64,000 nt of DNA from UBA11524 sp045132495. GTDB lineage: Bacteria; Bacillota; Clostridia; Christensenellales; Aristaeellaceae. The stretch lies in contig JBGUSK010000051.1 in NCBI GenBank assembly GCA_045132495.1, positions 1 through 64,000 of the forward strand, written 5' to 3'. Of the stretch, positions 50,595 through 59,165 are shown in pieces (the first letter of the stretch is position 1; the number at the start of each line of letters is the position of its first letter). The notes beneath the pieces are model-generated. The model saw only the letters and a program-made list of their open reading frames with translations, did not search any database and was not told the DNA's origin. A program made the position numbers and the translations under genes.

Positions 50595-53436
50595 AACCCT
50601 TTTTTTCTGCCGGCGTCAGCAGTCCTTTTAGGAAGTAGCCGGTGTAGGAACCTTCGCAAGCGGCGACGTTCTCCGGGGTGCCGGCACAGACTATCGTACC
50701 GCCCTCGTCACCGCCTTCAGGCCCCAGGTCGATCAGCCAGTCCGCCACCTTGATCATGTCCAGGTTATGTTCAATTACAATGACCGAGTTGCCCGCGTCC
50801 GTCAGCTGCTGCAAAACGCTGATGAGCTTCTCCACGTCCGCCATGTGCAATCCTGTCGTAGGCTCGTCCAACACATAAATCGTCTTGCCCGTGGCCTTGC
50901 GGCTCAGCTCCGTGGCCAGCTTGACGCGCTGTGCTTCGCCGCCGGAGAGCGTCGTGCTCGCCTGGCCCAGCTTCATGTAGCCCAGGCCCACATCGTAGAG
51001 CGTCTCCAGCTTGCGCAGAATGCTTTGATGATTCTCAAAGAAGCCCATCGCTTCCTCAATGTTCATCTCCAGCACGTCATAGATGTTCTTGCCCTTGTAG
51101 GTGACCTCCAGCGTCTCGCGGTTATAGCGCTTGCCCTTGCACACCTCGCAGGGGACGTAAATGTCCGGCAGGAAGTGCATCTCGATCTTCACCAGGCCGT
51201 CGCCGGAGCAGCTCTCGCAGCGGCCGCCCTTGACGTTGAAGGAGAAACGGTTCTCCTTGTAGCCGCGGGCCTTGGCTTCCGGGGTGGCGGCGAACAGCTT
51301 GCGGATCTGATCGAACAGCCCGGTATAGGTGGCAGGGTTGGAGCGGGGCGTACGGCCGATGGGGCTCTGGTCGATGCAGATGATCTTGTCCAGCTGGTCA
51401 ACGCCTTCCATGGCGCCGAACTTGCCCGGACGGGTCTTGGCGCGGTTGAGCACCTTCGCCAGATGCTTGTACAGGATCTCGTTGACAAGGCTCGACTTGC
51501 CGGAGCCGGACACGCCCGTCACGCAGCACAGGCAGCCCAGCGGGAAGGACACGTCGATATCCTTGAGGTTGTGCTCCTTTGCGCCCTTGATGGTCAGGAA
51601 GCCGTGGGGCGTGCGGCGCACCGCAGGCACGGCGATCTTCCGCCGGCCTGACAGGAACGAGCCGGTGATGCTTTCCTCGTTGTTGCAGATGTCCTCAAAC
51701 GTGCCCTCGGCGACGATGTTGCCGCCGTGGATGCCCGCGCCGGGGCCCACGTCGATGATCCAGTCGGCGGCCTTCATGGTGTCCTCGTCATGCTCGACGA
51801 CGATCAGGGTATTGCCCAGGTCGCGCATGCGCTTGAGGGTGGCGATCAGCTTCTGGTTGTCCCGCTGATGAAGGCCGATGGAGGGCTCGTCCAGGATGTA
51901 GAGCACGCCCATCAGCGCCGAGCCGATCTGGGTGGCCAGGCGGATGCGCTGCGCCTCGCCGCCGGAGAGGCTGCCCGCCGCGCGGCCCAGGGTCAGGTAA
52001 CCCAGGCCCACGTCGGTCAGGAAGCCCAGACGGGCGTCGATCTCCCGCAGGATGGGCGCAGCGATCATGTTCTCGGTTTCTGTCAGCGTGAGATTTTGGA
52101 AGAACTCCCGCACGTTGACAATGGACAGCTCGGAGACCTCTGCGAGGTTCTTGTTGCCCACCGTCACACCGAGGGCCTCGGGCTTCAGACGCTGACCGTT
52201 GCAGGCAGGGCAGGGCTCCTCCTCCATGTACTCCTCGTAGGCGATCTTCATCGTCTCGGAGCTGGTCTCCTCATACCGGCGCTCCATGGCCGGGATGATG
52301 CCCTCAAAGGTGGTGGCGTACTTGCCCTGGCCGGTGGGGGTGTCGTAGACGAGGGTGACCTTCTCCGCGCCGGTGCCGTAGAGCATGGCCTTCATGCCCT
52401 TCTCAGGGATGTCCTTGATAGGGGTGTCCAGGTCGAAGCCGTATTTCTCGCCCAGGGCAGCGAAATACTGGGCTGTTACGCCGTTTCCTTCGGCGGAATT
52501 GAAGCCCATGGCGTTCAGACCGCCCTGGCGCAGCGTCAGGTTCCTGTCCGGGAAGAGGATGTCCTCGCTGATGACCATCCGGCTGCCCAGGCCCGAACAC
52601 ACTGGGCATGCGCCGAAGGGGCTGTTGAAGGAGAACGTGCGGGGAGCCAGCTCCTCGATGGAGATGTTGCAGTCCGGGCAGGCGTAATTCATGGAGAACA
52701 GCAATTCATTGCCGTCCATCATATCGAAAATAACCAGGCCGCCGCTCTTCTGACAGGCCGTCTCGATGGAGTCCGCCAGGCGGGACTGGAACTCCTTGCC
52801 CGGGCGGACGACCAGACGATCCACCACGATCTCGATATTATGCTTCTTTTTCTTGTCCAGCGCCGGCACGTCGTCTACCTCGTGGATTTCGCCGTCCACG
52901 CGCACGCGCACGAAGCCGCTCTTGCGGGCCTCCTCGAAGACCTTGATGTGCTCGCCCTTCTTCGCCCGGATGACGGGGGACAATACCTGGAAGCGCGTCC
53001 GCTCCGGATAGGCGCACATCGCGTCCACCATCTGATCAACGGTCTGCTGGCGGATTTCCTTTCCGCAGCTGGGGCAGTGGGGATGGCCCGCCCGTGCCCA
53101 CAGAAGGCGCAGATAATCGTGGATCTCCGTCACCGTGCCGACGGTGGAGCGGGGATTGCGGCTGGTGGTCTTCTGGTCGATGGAGATGGCGGGAGACAGG
53201 CCCTCAATGCTGTCGATATCCGGCTTTTCCATCTGCCCCAGGAACTGCCGGGCGTAGCTGGAGAGGCTCTCCACATAGCGGCGCTGGCCTTCGGCATAAA
53301 TGGTGTCGAAGGCGAGGGAGGACTTGCCCGAGCCAGAAAGACCCGTCATCACCACCAGCTTATCCCGGGGGATGGTGACGTTGACGTTGCGCAGGTTGTG
53401 CTCCCGCGCGCCCTTGATGACGATGTTTTCGTTCAT
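50593..53436 (-). CDS. uvrA: Excinuclease ABC subunit A
   Basis: A 947-residue UvrA, the damage-recognition ATPase of nucleotide excision repair. Both ABC modules are visible: Walker A GLSGSGKS near residue 32 and GVSGSGKS near residue 642. The signatures LSGGEAQR occur twice (near 487 and 830), and the zinc motifs include CPxCG (HPHCPSCGKEI) and CESCSGDG. The start is ATG 53436 (MNENIVIKGAREHNLRN) with GAGGT; the longer frame to 53562 overlaps the divergent gene promoter. uvrB and uvrC are not in the window. No LexA-type box was found upstream. Confidence 0.97.
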   Translation of the reverse strand: MNENIVIKGAREHNLRNVNVTIPRDKLVVMTGLSGSGKSSLAFDTIYAEGQRRYVESLSSYARQFLGQMEKPDIDSIEGLSPAISIDQKTTSRNPRSTVGTVTEIHDYLRLLWARAGHPHCPSCGKEIRQQTVDQMVDAMCAYPERTRFQVLSPVIRAKKGEHIKVFEEARKSGFVRVRVDGEIHEVDDVPALDKKKKHNIEIVVDRLVVRPGKEFQSRLADSIETACQKSGGLVIFDMMDGNELLFSMNYACPDCNISIEELAPRTFSFNSPFGACPVCSGLGSRMVISEDILFPDRNLTLRQGGLNAMGFNSAEGNGVTAQYFAALGEKYGFDLDTPIKDIPEKGMKAMLYGTGAEKVTLVYDTPTGQGKYATTFEGIIPAMERRYEETSSETMKIAYEEYMEEEPCPACNGQRLKPEALGVTVGNKNLAEVSELSIVNVREFFQNLTLTETENMIAAPILREIDARLGFLTDVGLGYLTLGRAAGSLSGGEAQRIRLATQIGSALMGVLYILDEPSIGLHQRDNQKLIATLKRMRDLGNTLIVVEHDEDTMKAADWIIDVGPGAGIHGGNIVAEGTFEDICNNEESITGSFLSGRRKIAVPAVRRTPHGFLTIKGAKEHNLKDIDVSFPLGCLCCVTGVSGSGKSSLVNEILYKHLAKVLNRAKTRPGKFGAMEGVDQLDKIICIDQSPIGRTPRSNPATYTGLFDQIRKLFAATPEAKARGYKENRFSFNVKGGRCESCSGDGLVKIEMHFLPDIYVPCEVCKGKRYNRETLEVTYKGKNIYDVLEMNIEEAMGFFENHQSILRKLETLYDVGLGYMKLGQASTTLSGGEAQRVKLATELSRKATGKTIYVLDEPTTGLHMADVEKLISVLQQLTDAGNSVIVIEHNLDMIKVADWLIDLGPEGGDEGGTIVCAGTPENVAACEGSYTGYFLKGLLTPAEKKG

Positions 53437-53489
53437 ATTGATACCTCGAATGGTCATCTGCCGGAGAGCGTGTCGAAGGGCATCCGGCT

Positions 53490-53519
53490 TTGACAATGGA
53501 TGATGGAATGTGATACAAT
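53490..53519 (+). promoter_or_regulatory. Promoter of the BNR-repeat gene
   Basis: TTGACA (53490-53495), 18-bp spacer, TACAAT (53514-53519). Confidence 0.75.
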
Positions 53520-53548
53520 CAAAAAAATGCTGCACCAGGAGGTCAACG

Positions 53549-54718
53549 ATGGGCGTTCTCAATCTTCATGATCTGACGCAGGAAGGCCGGCTCTTTAGGG
53601 AGCATGGTTATGATCAGCATATCAAAGCCTACATTCCCACAACCTACCGGGACAATCATGCATCCAACCTGATCGAACTTGAAAATGGGGACATCCTGTG
53701 CGTATGGTTTGCCGGTCTGGCAGAAGGCGCGCCGGATGTGAAGATCGTCATGGCCCGGCTGAACCGGGGCGCTGACCGCTGGAGCGAGCCGATGCTGATC
53801 TCGGATGACTACCATCGCTCAGAGCAGAATCCCTCGCTCTTCCAGGCGCCGGACGGAAAGGTCTGGCTGCTGCATACAGCGCAGCTTTCCCGCGGGCTGA
53901 TGACCCATGAGGAGTGGTCAGAAAAGCTTCGCCGGGGTGAAGTGAAGGGACATTTTTCTATGCAGGAGACGGCTGAAGTTCGCTTGAGAACCTCTGCGGA
54001 TCATGGTTACACCTGGTCGGAAATGACCAGCCTGTTCACCAAGCCGGGCGCATTCTGCCGTCATCCCATCACCGTGATGAGCAATGGTGAATGGATCTTC
54101 CCCATGTGGTATTCCCAAGTGGAGGAGGACGCCAGCAAGCCCCAGTATGGTCGGGACTATTCTGTTGTGCAAATATCCCAGGATCAGGGAAAAACCTGGC
54201 ATGAGTACGAGGTGCCCGGGAGCGTCCGCCGCGTACACATGTCGATTGTAGAAACCCGGCCTGGACATCTGGTGGCCTTTTTCCGCAGCCGCTCGGCGGA
54301 CAGAATCTATCGTGCCTTCTCCGAGGATTACGGCCGTACCTGGACCCGGCCCAGTGCGCTCTCTCTGCCCAACAACAACGCCTCCATCCAGGCGATACGC
54401 CTGCAAAGCGGTGCAATCGCCCTGATTTATAACGACGTGAAGGGCGGCGATGATCCTAACGCGGTCAAGTGGGGAAATCCCCGCGTGCCGGTCGCCGTCG
54501 CCCTGACCTATGACGAAGGCGACACCTTCCCCTACAAGCGTATCATTGAACCCGGCGACGGATTTGCAGGCGACATGAACAAGTGTTTGAACCACACCTA
54601 TCATTATCCCTCCATCATGCAGTCCAAGGATGGATTTATTCATGTATCCTACACCTGGCATGGCCGGGAAGGAATCATGTATCACCGGGTCACAGAAGCC
54701 TGGATCAAGGGAGAATGA
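53549..54718 (+). CDS. BNR-repeat protein, sialidase-like fold
   Basis: A 389-residue protein without a signal peptide. Asp-box repeats of the S-x-D-x-G-x-T-W type appear in SADHGYTW, SQDQGKTW and SEDYGRTW, as in six-bladed sialidases (BNR_2). The group includes enzymes acting on sialic acid-like or other sugars, but key sialidase Arg residues cannot be assigned here. It would act in the cytoplasm on imported glycans. The start at 53549 has AGGAGG. Confidence 0.85.
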   Translation: MGVLNLHDLTQEGRLFREHGYDQHIKAYIPTTYRDNHASNLIELENGDILCVWFAGLAEGAPDVKIVMARLNRGADRWSEPMLISDDYHRSEQNPSLFQAPDGKVWLLHTAQLSRGLMTHEEWSEKLRRGEVKGHFSMQETAEVRLRTSADHGYTWSEMTSLFTKPGAFCRHPITVMSNGEWIFPMWYSQVEEDASKPQYGRDYSVVQISQDQGKTWHEYEVPGSVRRVHMSIVETRPGHLVAFFRSRSADRIYRAFSEDYGRTWTRPSALSLPNNNASIQAIRLQSGAIALIYNDVKGGDDPNAVKWGNPRVPVAVALTYDEGDTFPYKRIIEPGDGFAGDMNKCLNHTYHYPSIMQSKDGFIHVSYTWHGREGIMYHRVTEAWIKGE

Positions 54719-54783
54719 TTGCGCTGGCATGAGCGTAGTATAGCACATTTGTTCCCGTCTTGCAAGGCGAACACGGGAAAAAC

Positions 54784-54812
54784 TTGCTCTGATCCCCGGG
54801 GAATGCTATACT
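54784..54812 (+). promoter_or_regulatory. Promoter of the DUF3592 pair
   Basis: TTGCTC (54784-54789), 17-bp spacer, TATACT (54807-54812). Confidence 0.7.
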
Positions 54813-54863
54813 CTTCCTATAACATGCCCCTGCCGGGTGTGAAACATGCTGGAGGGATACCTG

Positions 54864-55355
54864 ATGAAGAATGGCAGCATCATTCTCAAACTGATCTTTG
54901 GCCTGCTGGGCACGGTCTATGTGGTGGTGGGCGGCGGCTTCCTGGCGGCGGCGGTGAAGGCTGCAGGGGATTTTCGGCGGATATTCACCCTCACGGAGGA
55001 TGAGCTGGCCTTCGCCATCAACGGCGTGGTGTTCACGTCGCTGGGGGTGATCTTCCTGCTGGTGACGGTGATCCTCATCCTTGTGGGCCGAAGGAAGAAG
55101 CGCATGCGGGAGGAGCTGCTCATCTGGGGGACACGCGTGACGGGGACGGTCACGCAGGTGCGCGTAAACCGTTCCATTCGGGTGAATGGACGCAGTCCGC
55201 TGCTTGCACAGGTGACATGTACCTTCCCCACCGGTGAAGTCACCCTGACGAGCCAGCACCTGTGGCGTGCCTGCCCTTCTGCCGGCGACCAGGTGGAGGT
55301 CATCTATGACCCGATGGATGAACGCCGCTATGTGATCGAATTCCCGGAGGAATAA
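54864..55355 (+). CDS. DUF3592-type membrane protein 1
   Basis: A 163-residue membrane protein with two N-terminal helices (LIFGLLGTVYVVVGGGFL and a second near residue 55), then a soluble OB-like beta domain. This domain contains GTRVTGTVTQVRVN and GDQVEVIYDPMDERRYVI, the pattern of DUF3592. Function unknown. The start at 54864 has GGAGG. It is immediately followed by a related gene with 3-bp spacing. Confidence 0.78.
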   Translation: MKNGSIILKLIFGLLGTVYVVVGGGFLAAAVKAAGDFRRIFTLTEDELAFAINGVVFTSLGVIFLLVTVILILVGRRKKRMREELLIWGTRVTGTVTQVRVNRSIRVNGRSPLLAQVTCTFPTGEVTLTSQHLWRACPSAGDQVEVIYDPMDERRYVIEFPEE

Positions 55356-55358
55356 TGG

Positions 55359-55889
55359 ATGCGAAGGGTTTTGCTTGCTCTGCTGGCGGAAGCTGGTGTT
55401 TCTTCGGTGCTGACTGTCTGGGGCATCCGGCTGATGGTGAAGGCCGAGCGCAGCATCCCCCTGTTTGGGGAGCTGCCCTTTGAGGGTCTCACGCCGCAGA
55501 TGTTTGGTCTGGTGCTGACGGTTGTCAGCGCATGCACTCTTGCCGCGACATTGTGGCGGCTGATTCCGCTGGTGCGCTGCCTCTGGCTGGAGAGGACGCT
55601 CCAGGGGAAGGGCGTGACGGTCCGCGGAGTGATCACTGATTTGCATCAAAGCAAAGTCATCCAGGTCAACCAGACCTGCTCCGTGCGGCTGACGATCCAA
55701 TGTACCGCGCCCTCCGGCAAGGAATTGGAATTCAGGAGCCCTATTCTCTGGGCCCCGGAAGCTCAGGTCGGCGAAGGTGTTGACGTGATTTTTGACCCGG
55801 AGGACGAGGAACGCTGTTTCATCCGTCTGGTGGAGAAAAAATATGTGCGCGAATCCCTGAAGGATCAGGGAAAGAGACGCTTCTATTAA
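55359..55889 (+). CDS. DUF3592-type membrane protein 2
   Basis: A 176-residue protein with the same layout as its neighbour: hydrophobic N-terminal helices and a beta domain with GVTVRGVITDLHQSK and GVDVIFDPEDEERCF. The two are probably a tandem duplicate that has diverged. The last codons overlap the terminator stem, so transcription ends right at the gene. CGGAGG precedes the start. Confidence 0.75.
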   Translation: MRRVLLALLAEAGVSSVLTVWGIRLMVKAERSIPLFGELPFEGLTPQMFGLVLTVVSACTLAATLWRLIPLVRCLWLERTLQGKGVTVRGVITDLHQSKVIQVNQTCSVRLTIQCTAPSGKELEFRSPILWAPEAQVGEGVDVIFDPEDEERCFIRLVEKKYVRESLKDQGKRRFY

Positions 55890-55911
55890 AGAGAGCGTTT
55901 CTTTTTTTGTG
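55871..55911 (+). terminator. Terminator of the DUF3592 pair
   Basis: AAAGAGACGCT (55871-55881) and AGCGTTTCTTT (55894-55904) pair over 11 bp with one G-U pair, then a T-run. The stem begins within the coding sequence. Confidence 0.85.
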
Positions 55912-55972
55912 GGCGTCTCGCGACACGAAAACCGGCCCCCTGCATGTCGCAAAGGGCCGGTTTCTGATGCAC

Positions 55973-56815
55973 TTATTCAGCAATTTCCTTCTTGGGGCAG
56001 GCCAGCACAGCGTTCACCGCATCGGTGATCTCGTAGATGACCATGTCTTCCACTTTGCCCGCGTCGCAGGCGGCAGCCAGGGCGGGGTTGATGGGCAGCT
56101 GGGCCAGCAGGGGCAGGCCATGCTTGGCAGCGACCTCAGCGGTCTTGCCCTCGCCGAAGGGATAGAGCTTCTTGCCGCAGTCGGGGCAGGGCATGTACGC
56201 CATGTTCTCCACGATGCCCAGCACGGGGATGTTCATCATCTTGGCCATGTTGACCGCCTTTTCGACGATCATGCCCACCAGCTCCTGGGGGCTGGCGACG
56301 ATGATGATGCCGTCCACGGGCAGGGACTGGAACACGGTCAGCGGGACGTCGCCGGTTCCGGGAGGCATATCGACGTAGAGGCAGTCCACGTCGCCCCAGC
56401 ACACGTCGGTCCAGAACTGCTTGACGGTGCCGGCGATCAGGGAGCCGCGCCAGATGACGGGGTCGGTGTTGTTCTCCAGCAGGAGGTTAATGGACATGAT
56501 GCCCACGCCGGTCTTGGAGTAGGCAGGCAGCATGCCGTAGTCATTGCCCAGGATGGGCTCGTCCACGCCAAACATGCGGGGGATGGAGGGGCCGGTGATG
56601 TCCGCATCCAGGATGCCGGCCTTCTTGCCCGCGCGGGCGGTGGCGCTGGCCAGCAGACCGGTGACGAGGGACTTGCCCACGCCGCCCTTGCCGGACACCA
56701 CGCCGATGACCTTCTTCACTTCGCTGCCAGCATTGGCAGGCGCCAGCAGGGACGCCGGGCTCGGATTGGAGCACTTGCTGGAGCAATTCGCACAATCGTG
56801 ATTACATTCAGCCAT
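55973..56815 (-). CDS. Mrp/NBP35-family ATPase, Fe-S cluster carrier
   Basis: A 280-residue P-loop ATPase with a deviant Walker A (SGKGGVGKS near residue 41) and MPPGTGDVP near residue 145. A C-terminal CPDCG motif binds or carries a [4Fe-4S] cluster. An N-terminal cysteine cluster (CNHDCANCSSKC) gives it the eukaryote-like NBP35 N-terminal arrangement, rarer in bacteria. It is thought to deliver Fe-S clusters to apoproteins. GAGGTG precedes the start. It is monocistronic. Confidence 0.92.
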   Translation of the reverse strand: MAECNHDCANCSSKCSNPSPASLLAPANAGSEVKKVIGVVSGKGGVGKSLVTGLLASATARAGKKAGILDADITGPSIPRMFGVDEPILGNDYGMLPAYSKTGVGIMSINLLLENNTDPVIWRGSLIAGTVKQFWTDVCWGDVDCLYVDMPPGTGDVPLTVFQSLPVDGIIIVASPQELVGMIVEKAVNMAKMMNIPVLGIVENMAYMPCPDCGKKLYPFGEGKTAEVAAKHGLPLLAQLPINPALAAACDAGKVEDMVIYEITDAVNAVLACPKKEIAE

Positions 56816-56946
56816 GAAAATACACCTCGGTTGATTGGATTCCAATAGGTATTCGCCGGGATCGACAAAAATCCTGCAAGCGGGGGAAATTTACCGGGAA
56901 TCCTCCTTCCGTCTTCGTTCGCGTTTTTCAAACGCTCACGAATCCA

Positions 56947-57083
56947 CCTCCCTCGAGAGGGAGGCTTTTGGCCGCCGTCTTGCTGCGGCACAAAAATGTA
57001 CAGGTGAGCAGACAAGTAGCGGTGCGAACAGAGGCTCCCTCTCGAGGGAGCTGGCTCCGCGTTTACGCGGAGACTGAGGGAGT
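56947..57083. repeat. Palindromic intergenic repeats
   Basis: CCTCCCT/AGGGAGG (56947-56964), GCTCCCTC/GAGGGAGC (57034-57051) and CTCCGCG/CGCGGAG (57055-57072) form three hairpins within the 295-bp gap between the Mrp and nitroreductase genes. This family of CTCCCTCGAGGGAG-type elements is common in intergenic regions of gut Clostridia. No gene in the gap. Confidence 0.7.
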
Positions 57084-57110
57084 TTTCCAGCACAGACAAT
57101 GGAAAAGGAC

Positions 57111-57638
57111 TTACCCGCCAAACCTATTGAACCACGCCCGCTCGGAGGATTCCTTCTTCTTCGGGGACTTCACCGGGTCGGCAGCAACGCCCACGGGCAG
57201 AAGACACACCAGCTCGTACTCCTCCGGCACGCCCAGGATGCGCGCCATCTTGTCGCCGATGCGGTCAGTATCGGTGATATGCCCCTCGTACCAGCAACTC
57301 TCATAGCCCAGGGCGACGATGGCCAGCAGCATGTTTTCGATCGCGGCGGAGTAATCCTGCACGGCGAAGCAGCGGTCGCGGTAAGCGATGATGCGTCGGG
57401 TCAGCACGCAGATGTAAGCCGGGGCCGTCTCCGCCACGGGTGGATCGATCACCGCGCGGAGCTTCGCCAGCACCTCGGGATCGTCCACGGCAATGAGGCT
57501 GGTGGTCTGCTTGTTGCAGCCGGAGGGCGCATCCAGACCGGCCTGCATGATGGCAGTCAGGTGCTCGCGGGGGACGGAGGTGGGCAGGTACTTGCCGCGG
57601 TAGCTGCGGCGGGCGGAGATCAGTTCCAGCATCGTCAT
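57111..57638 (-). CDS. Nitroreductase family protein
   Basis: A 175-residue FMN-dependent nitroreductase-fold protein. Signatures are MLELISARRSYRGKYL at the N-terminus, QAGLDAPSGCNKQTTSL near residue 32 and AAIENMLLAIVALGYESCW near residue 100. It would reduce nitro compounds or quinones with NAD(P)H; the physiological substrate is unknown. AGGAGGT precedes the start. It is not in an operon. Confidence 0.9.
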   Translation of the reverse strand: MTMLELISARRSYRGKYLPTSVPREHLTAIMQAGLDAPSGCNKQTTSLIAVDDPEVLAKLRAVIDPPVAETAPAYICVLTRRIIAYRDRCFAVQDYSAAIENMLLAIVALGYESCWYEGHITDTDRIGDKMARILGVPEEYELVCLLPVGVAADPVKSPKKKESSERAWFNRFGG

Positions 57639-57678
57639 GGTGGACCTCCTTGATGTGGGATATGATACAGCACGGGCC

Positions 57679-57860
57679 GCAGATTGCCGCCCCTACGGTG
57701 CATAAGCCAGGCCTTCCCCTTGAGGGGAAGGTGCCCAAAGGGCGGATGAGGTGATTCCCGTACGGCTGACCCACAACACCTCATCAGTGAATATTGCGGG
57801 GTGCGGCGGGCGACCAATGGCCGCCCCTACGGAAAACACACGGTAGGGGCGGCAATCTGC
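57679..57860. repeat. Intergenic element bounded by 20-bp inverted repeats
   Basis: GCAGATTGCCGCCCCTACGG (57679-57698) matches the reverse complement of 57841-57860 at 19 of 20 positions. A third GCCGCCCCTACGG copy lies near 57820, and a CCTTCCCCTTGAGGGGAAGG palindrome sits around 57712. It could be a small MITE-like or REP-like element. No gene in 57639-57918. Confidence 0.6.
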
Positions 57861-57873
57861 ACAGATGCTATAC

Positions 57874-57906
57874 CAAAACAAGGCACGACCTTTCGGCGGT
57901 GCCTTG
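57874..57906 (-). terminator. Terminator of recA
   Basis: Minus strand CAAGGCAC/GTGCCTTG stem (8 bp) followed by TTTTGG. Confidence 0.85.
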
Positions 57907-57918
57907 TGAAATGGCGGG

Positions 57919-59046
57919 TTAGACTTCTTCCTCCAGCAGGGTAAGGAGGTCGTCCTCTTCCTCTTCGGGCATCTCGCCGGGGTCAGCCTCGGGGGCGACG
58001 GGGGCGGCGGAGGCAAAGATCTCGGCGCGGATGATGGCGTCGATCTCACCCGTGATCTCGGGGTTATCGCGCAGGAACAGACGGGTGTTCTCGCGGCCCT
58101 GGCCGATGCGCTGATCCTTGTAGGAGAACCAGGCGCCGGACTTGTGGATGATGTCGCGCTCCACGGCCATGTCCAGCAGGGTGCCTTCCTTGCTGATGCC
58201 CTCGCCGTAGACGATGTCGAACTCCGCCGTGCGGAAGGGCGGGGCCACCTTGTTCTTCACGACCTTGACCTTGGTGTGGTTGCCCACGACTTCGGAGCCG
58301 TTCTTGAGCTGCTCGCCGCGGCGCACGTCCAGGCGCACGGAGGAGTAGAACTTCAGCGCGCGGCCGCCGGGGGTGGTCTCGGGGTTGCCGTACATCACGC
58401 CGACCTTCTCACGCAGCTGGTTGATGAACACCGCCACGCAGCCGGTCTTGTTGATGATGCCGGCCAGCTTGCGCAGGGCCTGGGACATGAGTCGCGCCTG
58501 CAGACCCACGAAGGAGTCGCCCATCTCGCCGTCGATCTCGGCCTTGGGCACCAGCGCCGCCACGGAGTCGATGACGATCACGTCCAGCGCGCCGGAACGC
58601 ACCAGGGCCTCGACAATTTCCAGGGCCTGCTCACCGGTGTCGGGCTGGGAGACGTAGAGTTCGTCGATATTCACGCCCAGCTTCTTGGCATACACGGGGT
58701 CCAGAGCATGCTCCGCGTCCACGAAAGCAGCGATGCCGCCGGCCTTCTGGGCCTCGGCGACGATATGCAGCGCCACGGTGGTCTTACCGGAGGATTCTGG
58801 GCCATAGATCTCCACGATACGGCCGCGCGGAATGCCGCCCACGCCGAGCGCTGCGTCCAGGGTCAGGCAGCCGGTGGGGATGACCTGCACATTCTGCTCG
58901 CTGCGCTCGCCCAGCTTCATCACGGCGCCCTTGCCGAACTGCTTGTCCAGGTCGCTGAGCGCATGCTCAAGGGCCTTCAGCTTCTCTTCCTGTGCGGAAT
59001 TCACAGGGGTATTCTTCTCCGCCTTGGCGGTCTTCTTGGCAGCCAT
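57919..59046 (-). CDS. recA: Recombinase RecA
   Basis: A 375-residue RecA, the strand-exchange ATPase and SOS coprotease. Walker A GPESSGKT is near residue 80, the DNA-binding loop stretch EIDGEMGDSFVGLQAR near 170, and INQLREKVGVMYGNPETTPGG near 205. The acidic C-terminal tail (EEEEDDLLTLLEEEV) is typical. Its promoter carries a LexA-like box in the spacer. A terminator follows. AAAGGA precedes the start. Confidence 0.97.
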   Translation of the reverse strand: MAAKKTAKAEKNTPVNSAQEEKLKALEHALSDLDKQFGKGAVMKLGERSEQNVQVIPTGCLTLDAALGVGGIPRGRIVEIYGPESSGKTTVALHIVAEAQKAGGIAAFVDAEHALDPVYAKKLGVNIDELYVSQPDTGEQALEIVEALVRSGALDVIVIDSVAALVPKAEIDGEMGDSFVGLQARLMSQALRKLAGIINKTGCVAVFINQLREKVGVMYGNPETTPGGRALKFYSSVRLDVRRGEQLKNGSEVVGNHTKVKVVKNKVAPPFRTAEFDIVYGEGISKEGTLLDMAVERDIIHKSGAWFSYKDQRIGQGRENTRLFLRDNPEITGEIDAIIRAEIFASAAPVAPEADPGEMPEEEEDDLLTLLEEEV

Positions 59047-59106
59047 TTCAACAACATCCTTTCGAAAACGAGATGAACTCGTACAGTGTATTTCTGCGAT
59101 ATACCC

Positions 59107-59135
59107 ATCCTAACACAGCGAACAAAGGTTTGCAA
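59107..59135 (-). promoter_or_regulatory. recA promoter with LexA-like SOS box
   Basis: Minus strand TTGCAA (59135-59130), 17-bp spacer, TAGGAT (59112-59107). The spacer overlaps CGAACAAAGGTTTG (59119-59132 on +), which fits the Gram-positive LexA pattern CGAAC-N4-GTTYG. LexA binding would block RNA polymerase. Confidence 0.8.
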
Positions 59136-59165
59136 GGGGAACACGCAAATTTTTCTTTGGGGAAA

